NCBI GenBank assembly: GCA_022843905.1
Contig: JALHMT010000034.1
Location: 1-53,350 of the forward strand
Origin: Rubrivivax sp.
GTDB taxonomy: Bacteria > Pseudomonadota > Gammaproteobacteria > Burkholderiales > Burkholderiaceae_C
Direction of reading: 5' to 3'
DNA length: 53,350 bases
The notes beneath the pieces were generated by a model. That model did no database searches. It saw only the letters and a program-made list of their open reading frames with translations, and was not told the DNA's origin. Within the stretch, counting starts at the first letter, position 1. Every line of letters starts with the position of its first letter. The position numbers were made by a program, and so were the translations under genes. Of the stretch, positions 23,666-32,153 are shown piece after piece.

Positions 23666-25711
23666 AATCGATAGGGGGTCGACGTCGATGGCCCAGCGGC
23701 GCACCGCCTTGTGCCGCGACCGCAACGCGTGCAGCGCCGGCATCCAGGCCGCCAGCATGCGCTGAAGCGCCGGCCGCGACGGAGACTCCAGCAGCATCTG
23801 CATGCGATCGACATCGGCCACGCGCGCGATGGCGTGTGGCACCGGTGGGTAGAGGGTGACGGCCTCGGCCTCGATCAGTTCGCTGGCGAGCGCGGAGGCC
23901 TCGGCCAGGAAAGCCTGCGCGGCAGCAGCCTCGGGGGCTTCGGCGCGCATCAGCGCCAGGTGCGTGTAGGGCGGCAGGCCGCTGCTCTTTCGCTCGTCCA
24001 GCAACTGCGCGGCGAAGGCCTCGAAGTCGTGCTTCTTCAGGGCGGCATACAGCGGGTGATGCGGGTGCCAGGTCTGCACCCACATCTCGCTGCGTGCAGC
24101 CTGCGCCGCGTCGCGGCCGGCGCGGCCGGCCGACTGCATCAGCAGCGCGAACAGGCGCTCGGGCGCGCGGAAGTCGCTGCTGAACAAGGCCGCGTCGGGG
24201 TTCACCGCAGCCACCAGCGTCATGCGGCGGAAGTCGTGGCCCTTGGCCACCATCTGCGTGCCCACCAGCACGTCCACCTCACCGGCATGCACGGCCGCCA
24301 GCTGCGACTCCAGCGCGCCCTGCAGCCGTGTGCTGTCGGCGTCGATGCGCATCACGCGCGCCGCGGGCAGCAAGGCCGCCAGCTGCTCCTCGAGCTTCTC
24401 GGTGCCGCGGCCCATCGGCGCGATGTCGAGATTGCCGCAGTCGGGACAGGCGCGCGGCACACGGTCGGTGAAGCCGCAATGGTGGCAGCGCAGCGTGCGG
24501 TCGGCCTTGTGGAAGACGCGCCAGGCGCTGCAATGCGGGCAGCCGCTCTTCCAGCTGCAGGCGCCGCAGTGCAGCACCGGCGCGTAACCGCGGCGGTTCA
24601 GCAGCAGCAGGCTCTGTTCGCCGCGCGCGATGCGCTCTTCGATGGCGCCCAGCAGCACCGGCGCCAGCACGGTGGGCGCGCCTTGCGACTTCGGCAGCGA
24701 GCCCATGTCGAACAGGCGCACCCGCGGCATGGCGCCGCCGGCGACCCGCTGCGCCAGCGTCACGCGGCGATAGCGGCCTTCCAGTGCTCGATGCCAGCTT
24801 TCCAGCGACGGCGTGGCCGAGCCCAGCAGCACCGGCACGCCAAGCTGGCGGCCGCGCCACACCGCCAGGTCGCGCGCCGAGTAACGGGCGCCCTCCTGCT
24901 GCTTGAACGACGGGTCGTGCTCTTCGTCGACGACGATCAACCCCAGCCGCGGCATCGACGCGAATACCGCCAGCCGCGTGCCCAGCACGATGTGGGCGTG
25001 ACCGGCGTGCGCCATCCACCACTGACGCAGGCGCTGCGCGGGGGTCAGGCTGCTGTGCTGGGCCACCAGCACCCGGTCGGGAAAGCGCTCGGCGAAGCGC
25101 GCCTCGAGCTGAGGCGTGAGGTTGATCTCGGGCACCATCACCAGCGCCTGGCGCCCCGCCTGCAAGGCCCGATCGACGGCGCGCAGGTAGACCTCGGTCT
25201 TGCCGCTGCCCGTCACACCGTGCACCAGCGTGGCGGCAGCACCTGCCTGGTGCAGCGCCTCCAGGGCGGCGGCCTGTTCTTCAGTGAGCCCCGGCAGCGG
25301 GGGTTCGGCAGGTGCGGATCCTTCCACCGCGGCCGCCTTGGTCCATCGCGGCAGGCGCCGCACGAGCGCGGCGTTGTCGACCTTGCGCAACTCCGGCGGC
25401 AGCACGGCCAGCGCCAGTTCACCCACCGTGCGCTGGTAGTAGGCCGCCGCGAAGTCCACCAGTTCACACCAGGACCGGGACAAGGGCGGCAAGGCATCCA
25501 GCACCTGGCTGACCGGCCGCAGCAGCGAAGGATCGACGGCCACGGCGCTGTCGCGGTGCCACACGATGCCGGGCACCTCGCGCCGCCCCAGCGGCACGGT
25601 CACCAGGGTGCCTGGCGGCAACGCCCGGTCACAGAGATAGGTCAACAGCCCGCCGACGGCCGCGTGTTGCGGCGTGTCCACAGCCACCGGCAGCGCGTGG
25701 ACCCCGGTCAA
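23663..25711 (-). CDS. priA: Primosomal protein N', replication restart helicase
   Basis: A 682-residue superfamily 2 helicase that reloads the replisome at stalled forks. An N-terminal DNA-binding domain (about 1-140) precedes Walker A GVTGSGKTEVY (near 170), the DEEH box VVDEEHDPSFKQ (near 262), and eight zinc Cys in CGAC, CPHC, CHHC and CPDC, followed by helicase motifs V/VI (LVGTQMVAKGHDF; QSAGRAGR). The start is a TTG at 25711 preceded by a GGGGTGG stretch; a GTG at 25687 is an alternative. hemE lies 440 bases upstream on the same strand. Confidence 0.94.
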   Translation of the reverse strand: MTGVHALPVAVDTPQHAAVGGLLTYLCDRALPPGTLVTVPLGRREVPGIVWHRDSAVAVDPSLLRPVSQVLDALPPLSRSWCELVDFAAAYYQRTVGELALAVLPPELRKVDNAALVRRLPRWTKAAAVEGSAPAEPPLPGLTEEQAAALEALHQAGAAATLVHGVTGSGKTEVYLRAVDRALQAGRQALVMVPEINLTPQLEARFAERFPDRVLVAQHSSLTPAQRLRQWWMAHAGHAHIVLGTRLAVFASMPRLGLIVVDEEHDPSFKQQEGARYSARDLAVWRGRQLGVPVLLGSATPSLESWHRALEGRYRRVTLAQRVAGGAMPRVRLFDMGSLPKSQGAPTVLAPVLLGAIEERIARGEQSLLLLNRRGYAPVLHCGACSWKSGCPHCSAWRVFHKADRTLRCHHCGFTDRVPRACPDCGNLDIAPMGRGTEKLEEQLAALLPAARVMRIDADSTRLQGALESQLAAVHAGEVDVLVGTQMVAKGHDFRRMTLVAAVNPDAALFSSDFRAPERLFALLMQSAGRAGRDAAQAARSEMWVQTWHPHHPLYAALKKHDFEAFAAQLLDERKSSGLPPYTHLALMRAEAPEAAAAQAFLAEASALASELIEAEAVTLYPPVPHAIARVADVDRMQMLLESPSRPALQRMLAAWMPALHALRSRHKAVRRWAIDVDPLSI

Positions 25712-26151
25712 GCGCCACCCCGGACGGTGGCGGTGCGCCGTGGCAAGAAACCCGAGTTGCAGGACCCGACGGCGTCAGAACACCTCACGCCCACCCCCCG
25801 TGAACTTGGCCACGGAAGCTAGGTCGGACTTCAAATAGATGACGTAAGCTCATGATCGGCAAAGGCTTTTCGAGCTGTCCCCGGCTTCTGTGGATAACTG
25901 TGTGGGCAATCTGCGCCCAGACGCTCCAAGTGCTTGATTCAACGTGCGCTCGTCTGGCTTGCCTGTTTTCGCAGCAGCGTCGATCGCCCTTGTAAATCAA
26001 CCACTTAGCTGATGCGCCGCAGCAAACGACGGCAGCGCCCCGAGGCCCGGCAGGCAGCCCCAATTTTGGGGACAAGTCAAGCCCCGAAGCGGTTTGACTG
26101 GGACAAATACGCAGTGCGGCGCCCGGGGGGCCAGTGCCGCGGCGTGGTCGC
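25712..26151. other. Long intergenic region between priA and hemE
   Basis: No protein gene is convincing in these 440 bases. The base composition is less GC-rich than the surroundings, especially 25810-26010. It contains one perfect DnaA box (25889-25897) and an AT-centred palindrome CCCCAATTTTGGGG (26058-26071) next to TTGACTTG on the minus strand. It probably holds the priA promoter and the hemE 3' region. A 22-codon minus-strand frame beginning MSLRHLFEV has no usable ribosome binding site and is not called. Confidence 0.6.
25889..25897 (-). promoter_or_regulatory. Perfect DnaA box
   Basis: TTATCCACA on the minus strand (TGTGGATAA on plus). It is a single exact match upstream of priA. No array of further boxes is seen, so it is a regulatory or titration site candidate and not an origin. 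Confidence 0.55.
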
Positions 26152-27246
26152 TCACATCGGCCGTCTGAGGGCGCGGGAGTGGGCGTGCACGGCTTCGACA
26201 AGCGCGGTCACGTGCTCGGGCGGCGTGTACTGGCTGATGCCGTGCCCGAGATTGAAGATGTGGCCGTCCCAAGCCCCGTCGGCTCGCTGCGGTCGGCCGA
26301 AGGCGTCGAGCACGGCGCGGGCTTCGCGCGCCACGGCGTCGGGCGGGGCGAACAGCACGTTGGGGTCGAGGTTGCCCTGCAGGGCCACCTTGCCGCCCAC
26401 CTGCGCTCGCGCGCGCTCGAGGTTGACGGTCCAGTCCAGACCCACCACGTCGGCGCCGCAGTCGGCGATATCCTGCAGCCAGGGCCCGCCGCCCTTGGTG
26501 AAGACGATCACGGGGATGCGCTGGCCGTCCTTCTCGCGCTTCAGGCCCTGCACCACGCGCCGGGTGTAGTCGAGACTGAAGCGCTGGAAGGCGCCGTCGG
26601 CCAGCACACCGCCCCAGCTGTCGAAGACCATCAGCGCCTGCGCGCCGGCCTCGACCTGCGCATTCAGGTACGCGGTGACGGCCTGGGCGTTGACTGCCAG
26701 GATGCGGTGCATCAGGTCGGGCCGGCCGTACAGCATGGTCTTGACGAGGCGGTAATCGTCGGAGCCGCCACCTTCGACCATGTAGCAGGCCAGCGTCCAG
26801 GGGCTGCCCGAAAACCCGATCAGGGGCACGCGGCCGTTCAGCGCCTGACGGATGCTGGTCACGGCGTCGAAGACGTAGCGCAGCTTGTCGAGGTCGGGCG
26901 ACTGCAGCGCGGCCACTGCCGCCTCGTCGCGCACCGGGTGAGCGAACTTCGGGCCCTCGCCGGCACCGAAGCTCAGGCCCAGGCCCATCGCGTCGGGCAC
27001 GGTGAGGATGTCGCTGAACAGGATGGCGGCGTCCAGGGGGTAACGGTCCAGCGGCTGCAACGTGACCTCGGTGGCGTATTGCACGTTGGTGGCCAGGCCC
27101 ATGAAGCTGTTGCCGGCCTTGACGCGTGTGGCCTTGTATTCGGGCAGGTAGCGGCCGGCCTGGCGCATCAGCCAGACGGGGGTGTGCTCGGTGGGCTGGC
27201 GCAGGCAGGCGCGGAGGAAGGTGTCGTTCTGCAGCGGCTGGTTCAT
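26152..27246 (-). CDS. hemE: Uroporphyrinogen decarboxylase
   Basis: A 364-residue cytosolic enzyme that decarboxylates the four acetate groups of uroporphyrinogen III to give coproporphyrinogen III in haem synthesis. The signature RQAGRYLPEY near residues 28-37 carries the substrate-binding Arg, and GFSGSPWTLACYMVEG is the second family signature. FSDILTVPDAMG includes the catalytic Asp region. The start is fixed at the ATG giving MNQPLQNDTFLRA. GATAAT ends 7 bases before it, so it may have its own promoter within the end of the upstream gene. Confidence 0.97.
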   Translation of the reverse strand: MNQPLQNDTFLRACLRQPTEHTPVWLMRQAGRYLPEYKATRVKAGNSFMGLATNVQYATEVTLQPLDRYPLDAAILFSDILTVPDAMGLGLSFGAGEGPKFAHPVRDEAAVAALQSPDLDKLRYVFDAVTSIRQALNGRVPLIGFSGSPWTLACYMVEGGGSDDYRLVKTMLYGRPDLMHRILAVNAQAVTAYLNAQVEAGAQALMVFDSWGGVLADGAFQRFSLDYTRRVVQGLKREKDGQRIPVIVFTKGGGPWLQDIADCGADVVGLDWTVNLERARAQVGGKVALQGNLDPNVLFAPPDAVAREARAVLDAFGRPQRADGAWDGHIFNLGHGISQYTPPEHVTALVEAVHAHSRALRRPM

Positions 27247-27252
27247 GACCTG

Positions 27253-27258
27253 ATTATC
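27253..27258 (-). promoter_or_regulatory. -10-like box of hemE
   Basis: GATAAT on the minus strand, 6 bases before the hemE ATG and overlapping the TAA stop of the upstream gene. It fits a leaderless hemE transcript. Confidence 0.4.
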
Positions 27259-28045
27259 GTTGCGCCGGCCGTGGGTCCCGACCCGGCGTCCAGGCACCGG
27301 CCAGCCAGTCCTTGAAGAGGGGTTCGGCGTCCGGCGCGGTCGCGGCCCGCGACAGCAACTGCGGCGGCACCACGCGGGTGCCGGCAGGCGACTGTGGAAG
27401 CAGCCGCGCCAGCAGCACCACCAGGGCTGCCAGACGAACGGCGCGCACCGGCTGCTCGTCCTGGGGCACCATCCAGCGCAACTGCGAGAACCAGAGGTCG
27501 GCCAGCCGCTGGATCCTGCCGCGCCCCGCAGCGGCTGCGGCGTGCTGTGCCGAGCGCAGGAAGACCAGGTGCTCGAAGCCGAGCGCTGCCACGGCACCTT
27601 CGTCCAGCGACGCCAGGCCCGACTTCAACGCACCCGGCAGCAGCGATGGCGCGTGAGGCACCACCACGAGCAGGCGCCGCACGCCGCGCGCGCAAAGTGC
27701 CCGCGACAAGGGCAGCAGGCGCTCCGGTTCGGGCTGCAGGAAGGCATCGTCGCGGCCGTGGCTGTGGCGGGCGCGCTCGAAGACGATGAAGGCAGTGTCT
27801 ATGCCCAGCGGCTCGTCCTGCGACAGAGCCGCTTCCGGCAGCGGCACGAAGCCGCGCATGGCCGAAGCCAGGCCTTCGGTGATCAACGCATGCACACGCA
27901 GGAAACGCCCGCCCGACAGTGCCTCGGCCAACACGGCCGAGCCCAGGGCGCCGCCGCCGCCGATGACCAGCGCGGTCTTCGCCGGGGCCATCGCGGACGG
28001 CATGCGGGACTGCGCGCCGCGCAGCGCCTGTTGCAGCAGGTCCAT
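27254..28045 (-). CDS. Hypothetical Rossmann-fold protein
   Basis: A 263-residue protein that I cannot assign to a characterised family. Near residue 30 it has ALVIGGGGALGSAVLAEAL, a beta-alpha-beta dinucleotide-binding motif (GGGGALGS). It continues with an all-helical, Leu/Ala/Arg-rich C-terminal half containing FEHLVFLRSAQHA and WFSQLRWMVPQD. This resembles NAD(P)-binding epimerase/oxidoreductase-like proteins found beside hemE in Burkholderiales. ATG 28045 was preferred over a GTG at 28069 because AAGG lies at suitable spacing. Seven bases separate it from hemE. Confidence 0.6.
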   Translation of the reverse strand: MDLLQQALRGAQSRMPSAMAPAKTALVIGGGGALGSAVLAEALSGGRFLRVHALITEGLASAMRGFVPLPEAALSQDEPLGIDTAFIVFERARHSHGRDDAFLQPEPERLLPLSRALCARGVRRLLVVVPHAPSLLPGALKSGLASLDEGAVAALGFEHLVFLRSAQHAAAAAGRGRIQRLADLWFSQLRWMVPQDEQPVRAVRLAALVVLLARLLPQSPAGTRVVPPQLLSRAATAPDAEPLFKDWLAGAWTPGRDPRPAQR

Positions 28046-28154
28046 GAAAACCGTCGCCTTGCGCGGCACGGTTCGTGCCGGATCATTGAAAGCGCATTGT
28101 CACGCCCCACCTGCAGGTGCAGGGTAGGATGCGCCGCGACTGAAGGAGGACCCC

Positions 28155-28787
28155 ATGGCTTTTCGAAGAATCACCGTCTGGATCGCCGGCCTGCTGGCCG
28201 CCGTGACGCTCAGCGGCTGCGGCTACAACGATTTCCAGCGCCTGGACGAGGAAGTGAAGTCGGGCTGGAGCGAGGTGCTCAACCAGTACCAGCGCCGCAG
28301 CGACCTCATTCCCAACATCGTGGCCACCGTCAAGGGCGAAGCCAACTTCGAGCAGGAGACGCTGACCCGGGTGGTCGAGGCCAGGGCCAAGGCCACCAGC
28401 ATCCAGGCCACACCGGAGCTCATCAACGACCCCCAGGCCTTCCAGCGCTTCCAGTCCGCACAAGGCGAGCTCTCCGGCGCGCTGAGCCGGCTGCTGATGG
28501 TGACCGAGAACTACCCCAACCTGAAGGCCAACCAGGGTTTCCAGGACCTTCGCGTGCAGCTCGAAGGCACCGAGAACCGCATCACCGTGGCGCGCAACCG
28601 CTACATCAAGGCGGTGCAGGAGTACAACGTGAAGGTGCGCAGCGTGCCCACCAACCTGACCGCGATGGTCTTCGGCTACGACGTGAAGCCGGGCTTCACG
28701 GTGAGCAACGAGGCCGCGATCTCGGCCCCGCCGGCGGTGAACTTCGACAAGGCGCCCGCAGCCCCGGCACCTGCTGCCTCGAAGTGA
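28155..28787 (+). CDS. lemA: LemA-family lipoprotein
   Basis: A 210-residue exported protein. The signal peptide ends in a lipobox (LSGC at about residues 19-22), so it should be lipid-anchored. The LemA four-helix domain follows, with YQRRSDLIPNIVATVKG, the most conserved family segment. The C-terminus is Ala/Pro-rich. A strong ribosome binding site (AAGGAGGA) precedes the ATG, and TAGGAT about 25 bases upstream is a possible -10. LemA proteins are commonly coupled with TPM-domain proteins, as here, but their function is not established. Confidence 0.9.
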   Translation: MAFRRITVWIAGLLAAVTLSGCGYNDFQRLDEEVKSGWSEVLNQYQRRSDLIPNIVATVKGEANFEQETLTRVVEARAKATSIQATPELINDPQAFQRFQSAQGELSGALSRLLMVTENYPNLKANQGFQDLRVQLEGTENRITVARNRYIKAVQEYNVKVRSVPTNLTAMVFGYDVKPGFTVSNEAAISAPPAVNFDKAPAAPAPAASK

Positions 28788-28791
28788 GGCC

Positions 28792-29694
28792 GTGATGCCG
28801 ACCTGGCGCGCCGTGTGGTTCGCGCTGACGGCACTGCTGCTGGCGACGGTGGCCCCTTGGCTGCACGCGCAGGACGTGCAGGCGGTGCCGGCCTTGAGCG
28901 GCCGGGTCATCGACCAGACCGCCACGCTCGGCCCGGCGCAGCAGCAGGCCCTGACGGACAAGCTGGCCGCACTCGAGCAGTCCACCGGCACCCAACTCGT
29001 GGTGCTGATGGTGCCGACCACGGCCCCAGAAGACATCGCGGCCTATGCGCAGCGCGTGGCCGACACCTGGAAGCTCGGTCGCCGCGAGGTGGGCGACGGC
29101 CTGGTGATCCTGGTGGCCAAGGGCGACCGGCGCATGCGCATCGAGGTCGCCAAGACCCTGGAAGGCGCCATCCCCGACCTCGCCGCGCGACAGGTCATCG
29201 ACAACGCCATGCGGCCGGCCTTCCGCAACGAAGACTATGCCGGCGGCCTGAACCTGGCCGTCGACCAGCTTGCCGCCCGCATCCGCGGCGAGGGGCTGCC
29301 CCTGCCGGAGGCGCAAGGCCGCAGCGCACCGGGCGCGCAGCTGGAGGACCTGGGACCGTTCCTGTTCTTCGGCGTGCTGCTTGCCGGTTCGATGTTCACC
29401 CGGATCTTCGGGCGCAAGCTGGGCACCCTGCTCACGTCCCTGGGCGCCGGCGGCGTCACCTGGTGGCTCACCGCGAGCCTGCTGCTGGCCGGCGGCGCCA
29501 CGGTGGTGGCGCTGATCGTCGTCGGACTGGTGGGCGTGGGCACGCTGTTCAACGCCGTCGGTCGCGGGCGGGGCGGCTCGGGCATCGGCGGCTGGTCGGG
29601 CGGCGGCAGCTGGGGCGGCGGTGGCGGCGGTGGCGGCTTCTCGTCGGGCGGTGGCGGCGACTTCGGCGGCGGCGGCGCCTCGGGTGACTGGTGA
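28792..29694 (+). CDS. TPM-domain (YgcG-family) membrane protein with Gly-rich tail
   Basis: A 300-residue protein: signal peptide (to about residue 26), a periplasmic TPM domain (about 30-175; GRVIDQTATLG, TGTQLVVLMVPTT, VGDGLVILVAKGDRRMRIEV), two transmembrane segments (about 185-260), and a cytoplasmic or exposed tail of Gly/Ser ending SGDW. This matches the YgcG/TPM_phosphatase layout. In plants and some bacteria TPM proteins assist photosystem repair or act as phosphatases; the bacterial role is unclear. Start GTG follows the lemA stop by 4 bases. Confidence 0.87.
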   Translation: MMPTWRAVWFALTALLLATVAPWLHAQDVQAVPALSGRVIDQTATLGPAQQQALTDKLAALEQSTGTQLVVLMVPTTAPEDIAAYAQRVADTWKLGRREVGDGLVILVAKGDRRMRIEVAKTLEGAIPDLAARQVIDNAMRPAFRNEDYAGGLNLAVDQLAARIRGEGLPLPEAQGRSAPGAQLEDLGPFLFFGVLLAGSMFTRIFGRKLGTLLTSLGAGGVTWWLTASLLLAGGATVVALIVVGLVGVGTLFNAVGRGRGGSGIGGWSGGGSWGGGGGGGGFSSGGGGDFGGGGASGDW

Positions 29695-29713
29695 TGGACG
29701 TCGAGGCACGGCA

Positions 29714-30220
29714 ATGAACAAGTGGGCGCGTTTTCTGAAGCACCGCTGGATGGACGACGGCGACACCCGGCGCGCGCTGGACGACGCCGCCCTGTCGCGT
29801 CTGGAAGCCCGCGTGCAGTCCAGCGAGAAGCGTCACAGCGGCGAAATCCGTCTGCTGGTCGAAGCGGGCCTGCCGCTGTCCTATCTGTGGAAGGGGCTGC
29901 CGGCGCGTGCGCGCGCGGTGACGATGTTCGGCAAGCTCCGGGTGTGGGACACCGAACACAACAACGGCGTGCTCATCTACCTGCTGCTGGCCGACCACGC
30001 CATCGAGATCGTGGCCGACCGCGGCCTGGCGCGCCATGTGCCGCAGGCGCACTGGGACAGCGTGCTGGCCGGCATGCGCGAGGCCTTCCGCGCCGGACAG
30101 TTCGAACAAGGCCTGGCGCTGGCCGTCGATCGGGTCGACGAGATGCTCTGCCATCACTTCCCGCTGGCCCCCGGGCAGCCCAACCCCAACGAACTGCCGG
30201 ACCGCGCCACGCTGGGCTGA
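29714..30220 (+). CDS. Stand-alone TPM-domain protein
   Basis: A 168-residue protein with a single TPM domain and no signal peptide or membrane helix. Visible are LEARVQSSEKRHSGEIRLLVEAGLP, the segment LRVWDTEHNNGVLIYLLLAD and IEIVADRGLARHV. It follows the YgcG-like gene by 19 bases, completing a lemA-TPM-TPM operon. The Asp/Glu/His cluster HNNGVLIYLLLADHAIEI is where the first TPM protein has DGLVILVAKGDRRMRI. Cytoplasmic location is inferred from the absence of a signal. Confidence 0.82.
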   Translation: MNKWARFLKHRWMDDGDTRRALDDAALSRLEARVQSSEKRHSGEIRLLVEAGLPLSYLWKGLPARARAVTMFGKLRVWDTEHNNGVLIYLLLADHAIEIVADRGLARHVPQAHWDSVLAGMREAFRAGQFEQGLALAVDRVDEMLCHHFPLAPGQPNPNELPDRATLG

Positions 30221-30318
30221 TGGCCGCACAGCCCCGCCCGATGAGAGGCCGCAGGGCCCGGACCCGCACAGCCCTCGACGGCATCGCCGATGATCCCGCA
30301 CCGACCTCTGGAGTCCCG

Positions 30319-31182
30319 ATGCCCTCGTCTTCCCACACCGTCACCGTACCGGGCAGCAGGCGCCCGCCGACCCTGCCGACCCTGCTCGCGCTGCTCACCC
30401 TGCCTGGCGCCCTGCTCGCGCAGGGCAGGACGCCGCAGCCCCTGTGGGAAGTGGGTGGCGTGGCCTTCGGCGTCTCCCAGCAGGCCTACCCCGGGGCCGA
30501 CCAGCAGGTGCAGCGCGCCTTGGCCCTGCCCTACGTCATCTACCGCGGCCGCTACCTGCGCGCCGACAGCGAGACCGCCGGGCTGCGGGCGCTGAAGACA
30601 CCGCGCTACGAACTCGACATCGGCGTGGCCGGCTCCTTCGGGTCCAGCAGCAGCCGCATCGAGGCGCGCCGCGGCATGCCCAGCCTGGGCACCCTGGTCG
30701 AGTTCGGCCCGCGGCTGAAGGTGAACCTGGGCGGCACGCCGGCCAGCGGCCGGTGGCGGCTGGACGTGCCCTTGCGCGGCGTCTTCGACCTCAGCGACAG
30801 CGCAGAACACCGCGGCATGAGCTTCGAACCTCGGCTGTCGTTCGACCGCCGCACGGCGGCCGGCTGGCGCTACAGCGTCGGCCTGGGCGCCCTGATCGCC
30901 GACCGTCGCCTGGCCGACACGTTCTACACGGTGTCGCCAGCGCAGGCCACGGCCACGCGGGGCGCCTACGAGGCGAAGTCCGGCCTCGTGGCCTGGCGCG
31001 CCTCGGCCTTCCTGTCGACCGACCTCACGCGCGACCTCACCGCGTTCGGCTTCCTGCGCGTGGACAGCGTGGCGGGTGCGGCCAACCGCGACAGCCCGCT
31101 GGTCCGCCGCACCACCGGCGCGTCGGCCGGCCTCGGGCTGTCGTACACCTGGCTGCGTTCTGCCAGCCCTGCCGTCGACTGA
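30319..31182 (+). CDS. MipA/OmpV-family outer-membrane protein
   Basis: A 287-residue protein with a signal peptide (LPTLLALLTLPGALLAQG) and alternating beta strands typical of the MipA/OmpV barrel: YPGADQQVQRALALPYVIYRGRYLRAD is the family's N-terminal motif, and it ends with the aromatic strand GLGLSYTWLRSAS plus a short tail. MipA family proteins are outer-membrane scaffolds or porin-like proteins. The ATG at 30319 has CTGGAG upstream. It stands alone between the TPM operon and the IclR operon. Confidence 0.85.
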   Translation: MPSSSHTVTVPGSRRPPTLPTLLALLTLPGALLAQGRTPQPLWEVGGVAFGVSQQAYPGADQQVQRALALPYVIYRGRYLRADSETAGLRALKTPRYELDIGVAGSFGSSSSRIEARRGMPSLGTLVEFGPRLKVNLGGTPASGRWRLDVPLRGVFDLSDSAEHRGMSFEPRLSFDRRTAAGWRYSVGLGALIADRRLADTFYTVSPAQATATRGAYEAKSGLVAWRASAFLSTDLTRDLTAFGFLRVDSVAGAANRDSPLVRRTTGASAGLGLSYTWLRSASPAVD

Positions 31183-31273
31183 GCGACCCGGCGCTCCGGC
31201 CAGCCGATACCCGGAGCAGACCCGGGCGCATCCGGGCACACCCGCTTGACGCAGCCGGGCCCGCAGCCTAGTC

Positions 31274-31314
31274 TTGTTCTGGATCCTGCAACGCAGTTCC
31301 ATTATTCAGAACAA
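31274..31314. promoter_or_regulatory. Inverted repeat, probable operator of the IclR operon
   Basis: TTGTTCTG (31274-31281) and CAGAACAA (31307-31314) form a perfect 8-base inverted repeat with a 25-base spacer, 12 bases before the IclR gene's GTG. A second, tighter pairing GTTC...GAAC lies inside it. The position suits autoregulation by the IclR protein. Confidence 0.5.
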
Positions 31315-31325
31315 CGACACCGTCT

Positions 31326-32153
31326 GTGGACTCCACCCTCGCCAAGGGCCTGTCGGTCATCGACTGGCTCGCCCGCCAGCAGCGCCCTTGCGGCGTGAGC
31401 GAGGTCGCGCGCGCGCTGGGCCTGGCGCGCAGCAACGCCCACCGCACGCTGCAGACCCTCGTCGCCTGCGGTTGGGCCGTGCAGGACGAGCGCAGCGCCT
31501 ACCGCTGCAGCCTGCGGCTGTTCGAGCTGGGCATGCAGGTCGAGGCATCGATCGACCTCACATCGCGACTGCACCCGGTGCTGGCAGGGCTCGCCCGGGC
31601 CACCGGCGAGACCATCCACCTGGCCGTGCTGGACGGTGCCGAGATCGTGTACCTCGACAAGTTCGACAGCCCCCTGCCGGTGGCCGCCTACTCGCGCATC
31701 GGCGGCCGGGCGCCGGCACACTGCGCGGCCTCGGGCAAAGCGCTGCTGGCCGCCTTGTGCCTGGACGAACAAGCCCTGCAGGCCCGCCTGGGGCCGCTGA
31801 CTGGCCACACCCCGCACACTCTGACCGACATGAGCGCCCTGGCCGAGGAACTGCGCCTGACACGCCTTCGCGGCGTGGCCGAGAACCGCCAGGAGTGGCG
31901 GCTGGGCGTCTGCGGACTCGGTGCCCCGATCTTCGACGCACGGGGCGAGCCGGTGGCCGCCGTCGGCATGAGCGTGCCGTCGATCCGTTTCACGCGCACG
32001 CAGTCCCGCGAATGGGCGGCCCGCATGCTGGACTGCGCGCACGACGCCAGCCGGTCGCTGGGCTTCCGCCCGGCCACCGCCCGACCCGAATCCACCCACC
32101 CGGCGCAACCCGCCCTGTCCCACCCCACCAGCCCTCGAAGGAGAGCCGCATGA
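31326..32153 (+). CDS. IclR-family transcriptional regulator (SauR-like)
   Basis: A 275-residue regulator with an N-terminal winged helix (about 1-65; LAKGLSVIDWLARQQRPCGVSEVARALGL, LARSNAHRTLQTL) and a C-terminal IclR effector domain (about 75-250) containing HCAASGKALLA and GAPIFDARGEPVAAV. GTG start. Its stop overlaps the ATG of the Bug gene (ATGA), so it is the first gene of the operon it presumably controls. In Cupriavidus necator the sulfoacetate operon is also led by an IclR-type protein, SauR, which supports the context-based label. The effector is inferred. Confidence 0.88.
   Translation: MDSTLAKGLSVIDWLARQQRPCGVSEVARALGLARSNAHRTLQTLVACGWAVQDERSAYRCSLRLFELGMQVEASIDLTSRLHPVLAGLARATGETIHLAVLDGAEIVYLDKFDSPLPVAAYSRIGGRAPAHCAASGKALLAALCLDEQALQARLGPLTGHTPHTLTDMSALAEELRLTRLRGVAENRQEWRLGVCGLGAPIFDARGEPVAAVGMSVPSIRFTRTQSREWAARMLDCAHDASRSLGFRPATARPESTHPAQPALSHPTSPRRRAA

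Noticed and set aside
25712..26151. Possible chromosomal origin of replication
   Set aside because: Only one DnaA box is visible and dnaA, dnaN, rpmH and gidA are absent, so an oriC is unlikely.
25785..26201. 138-codon minus-strand frame between hemE and priA
   Set aside because: It overlaps the hemE 3' end, has no ribosome binding site, mixed composition and no family resemblance; its last 22 codons alone are not supported either.
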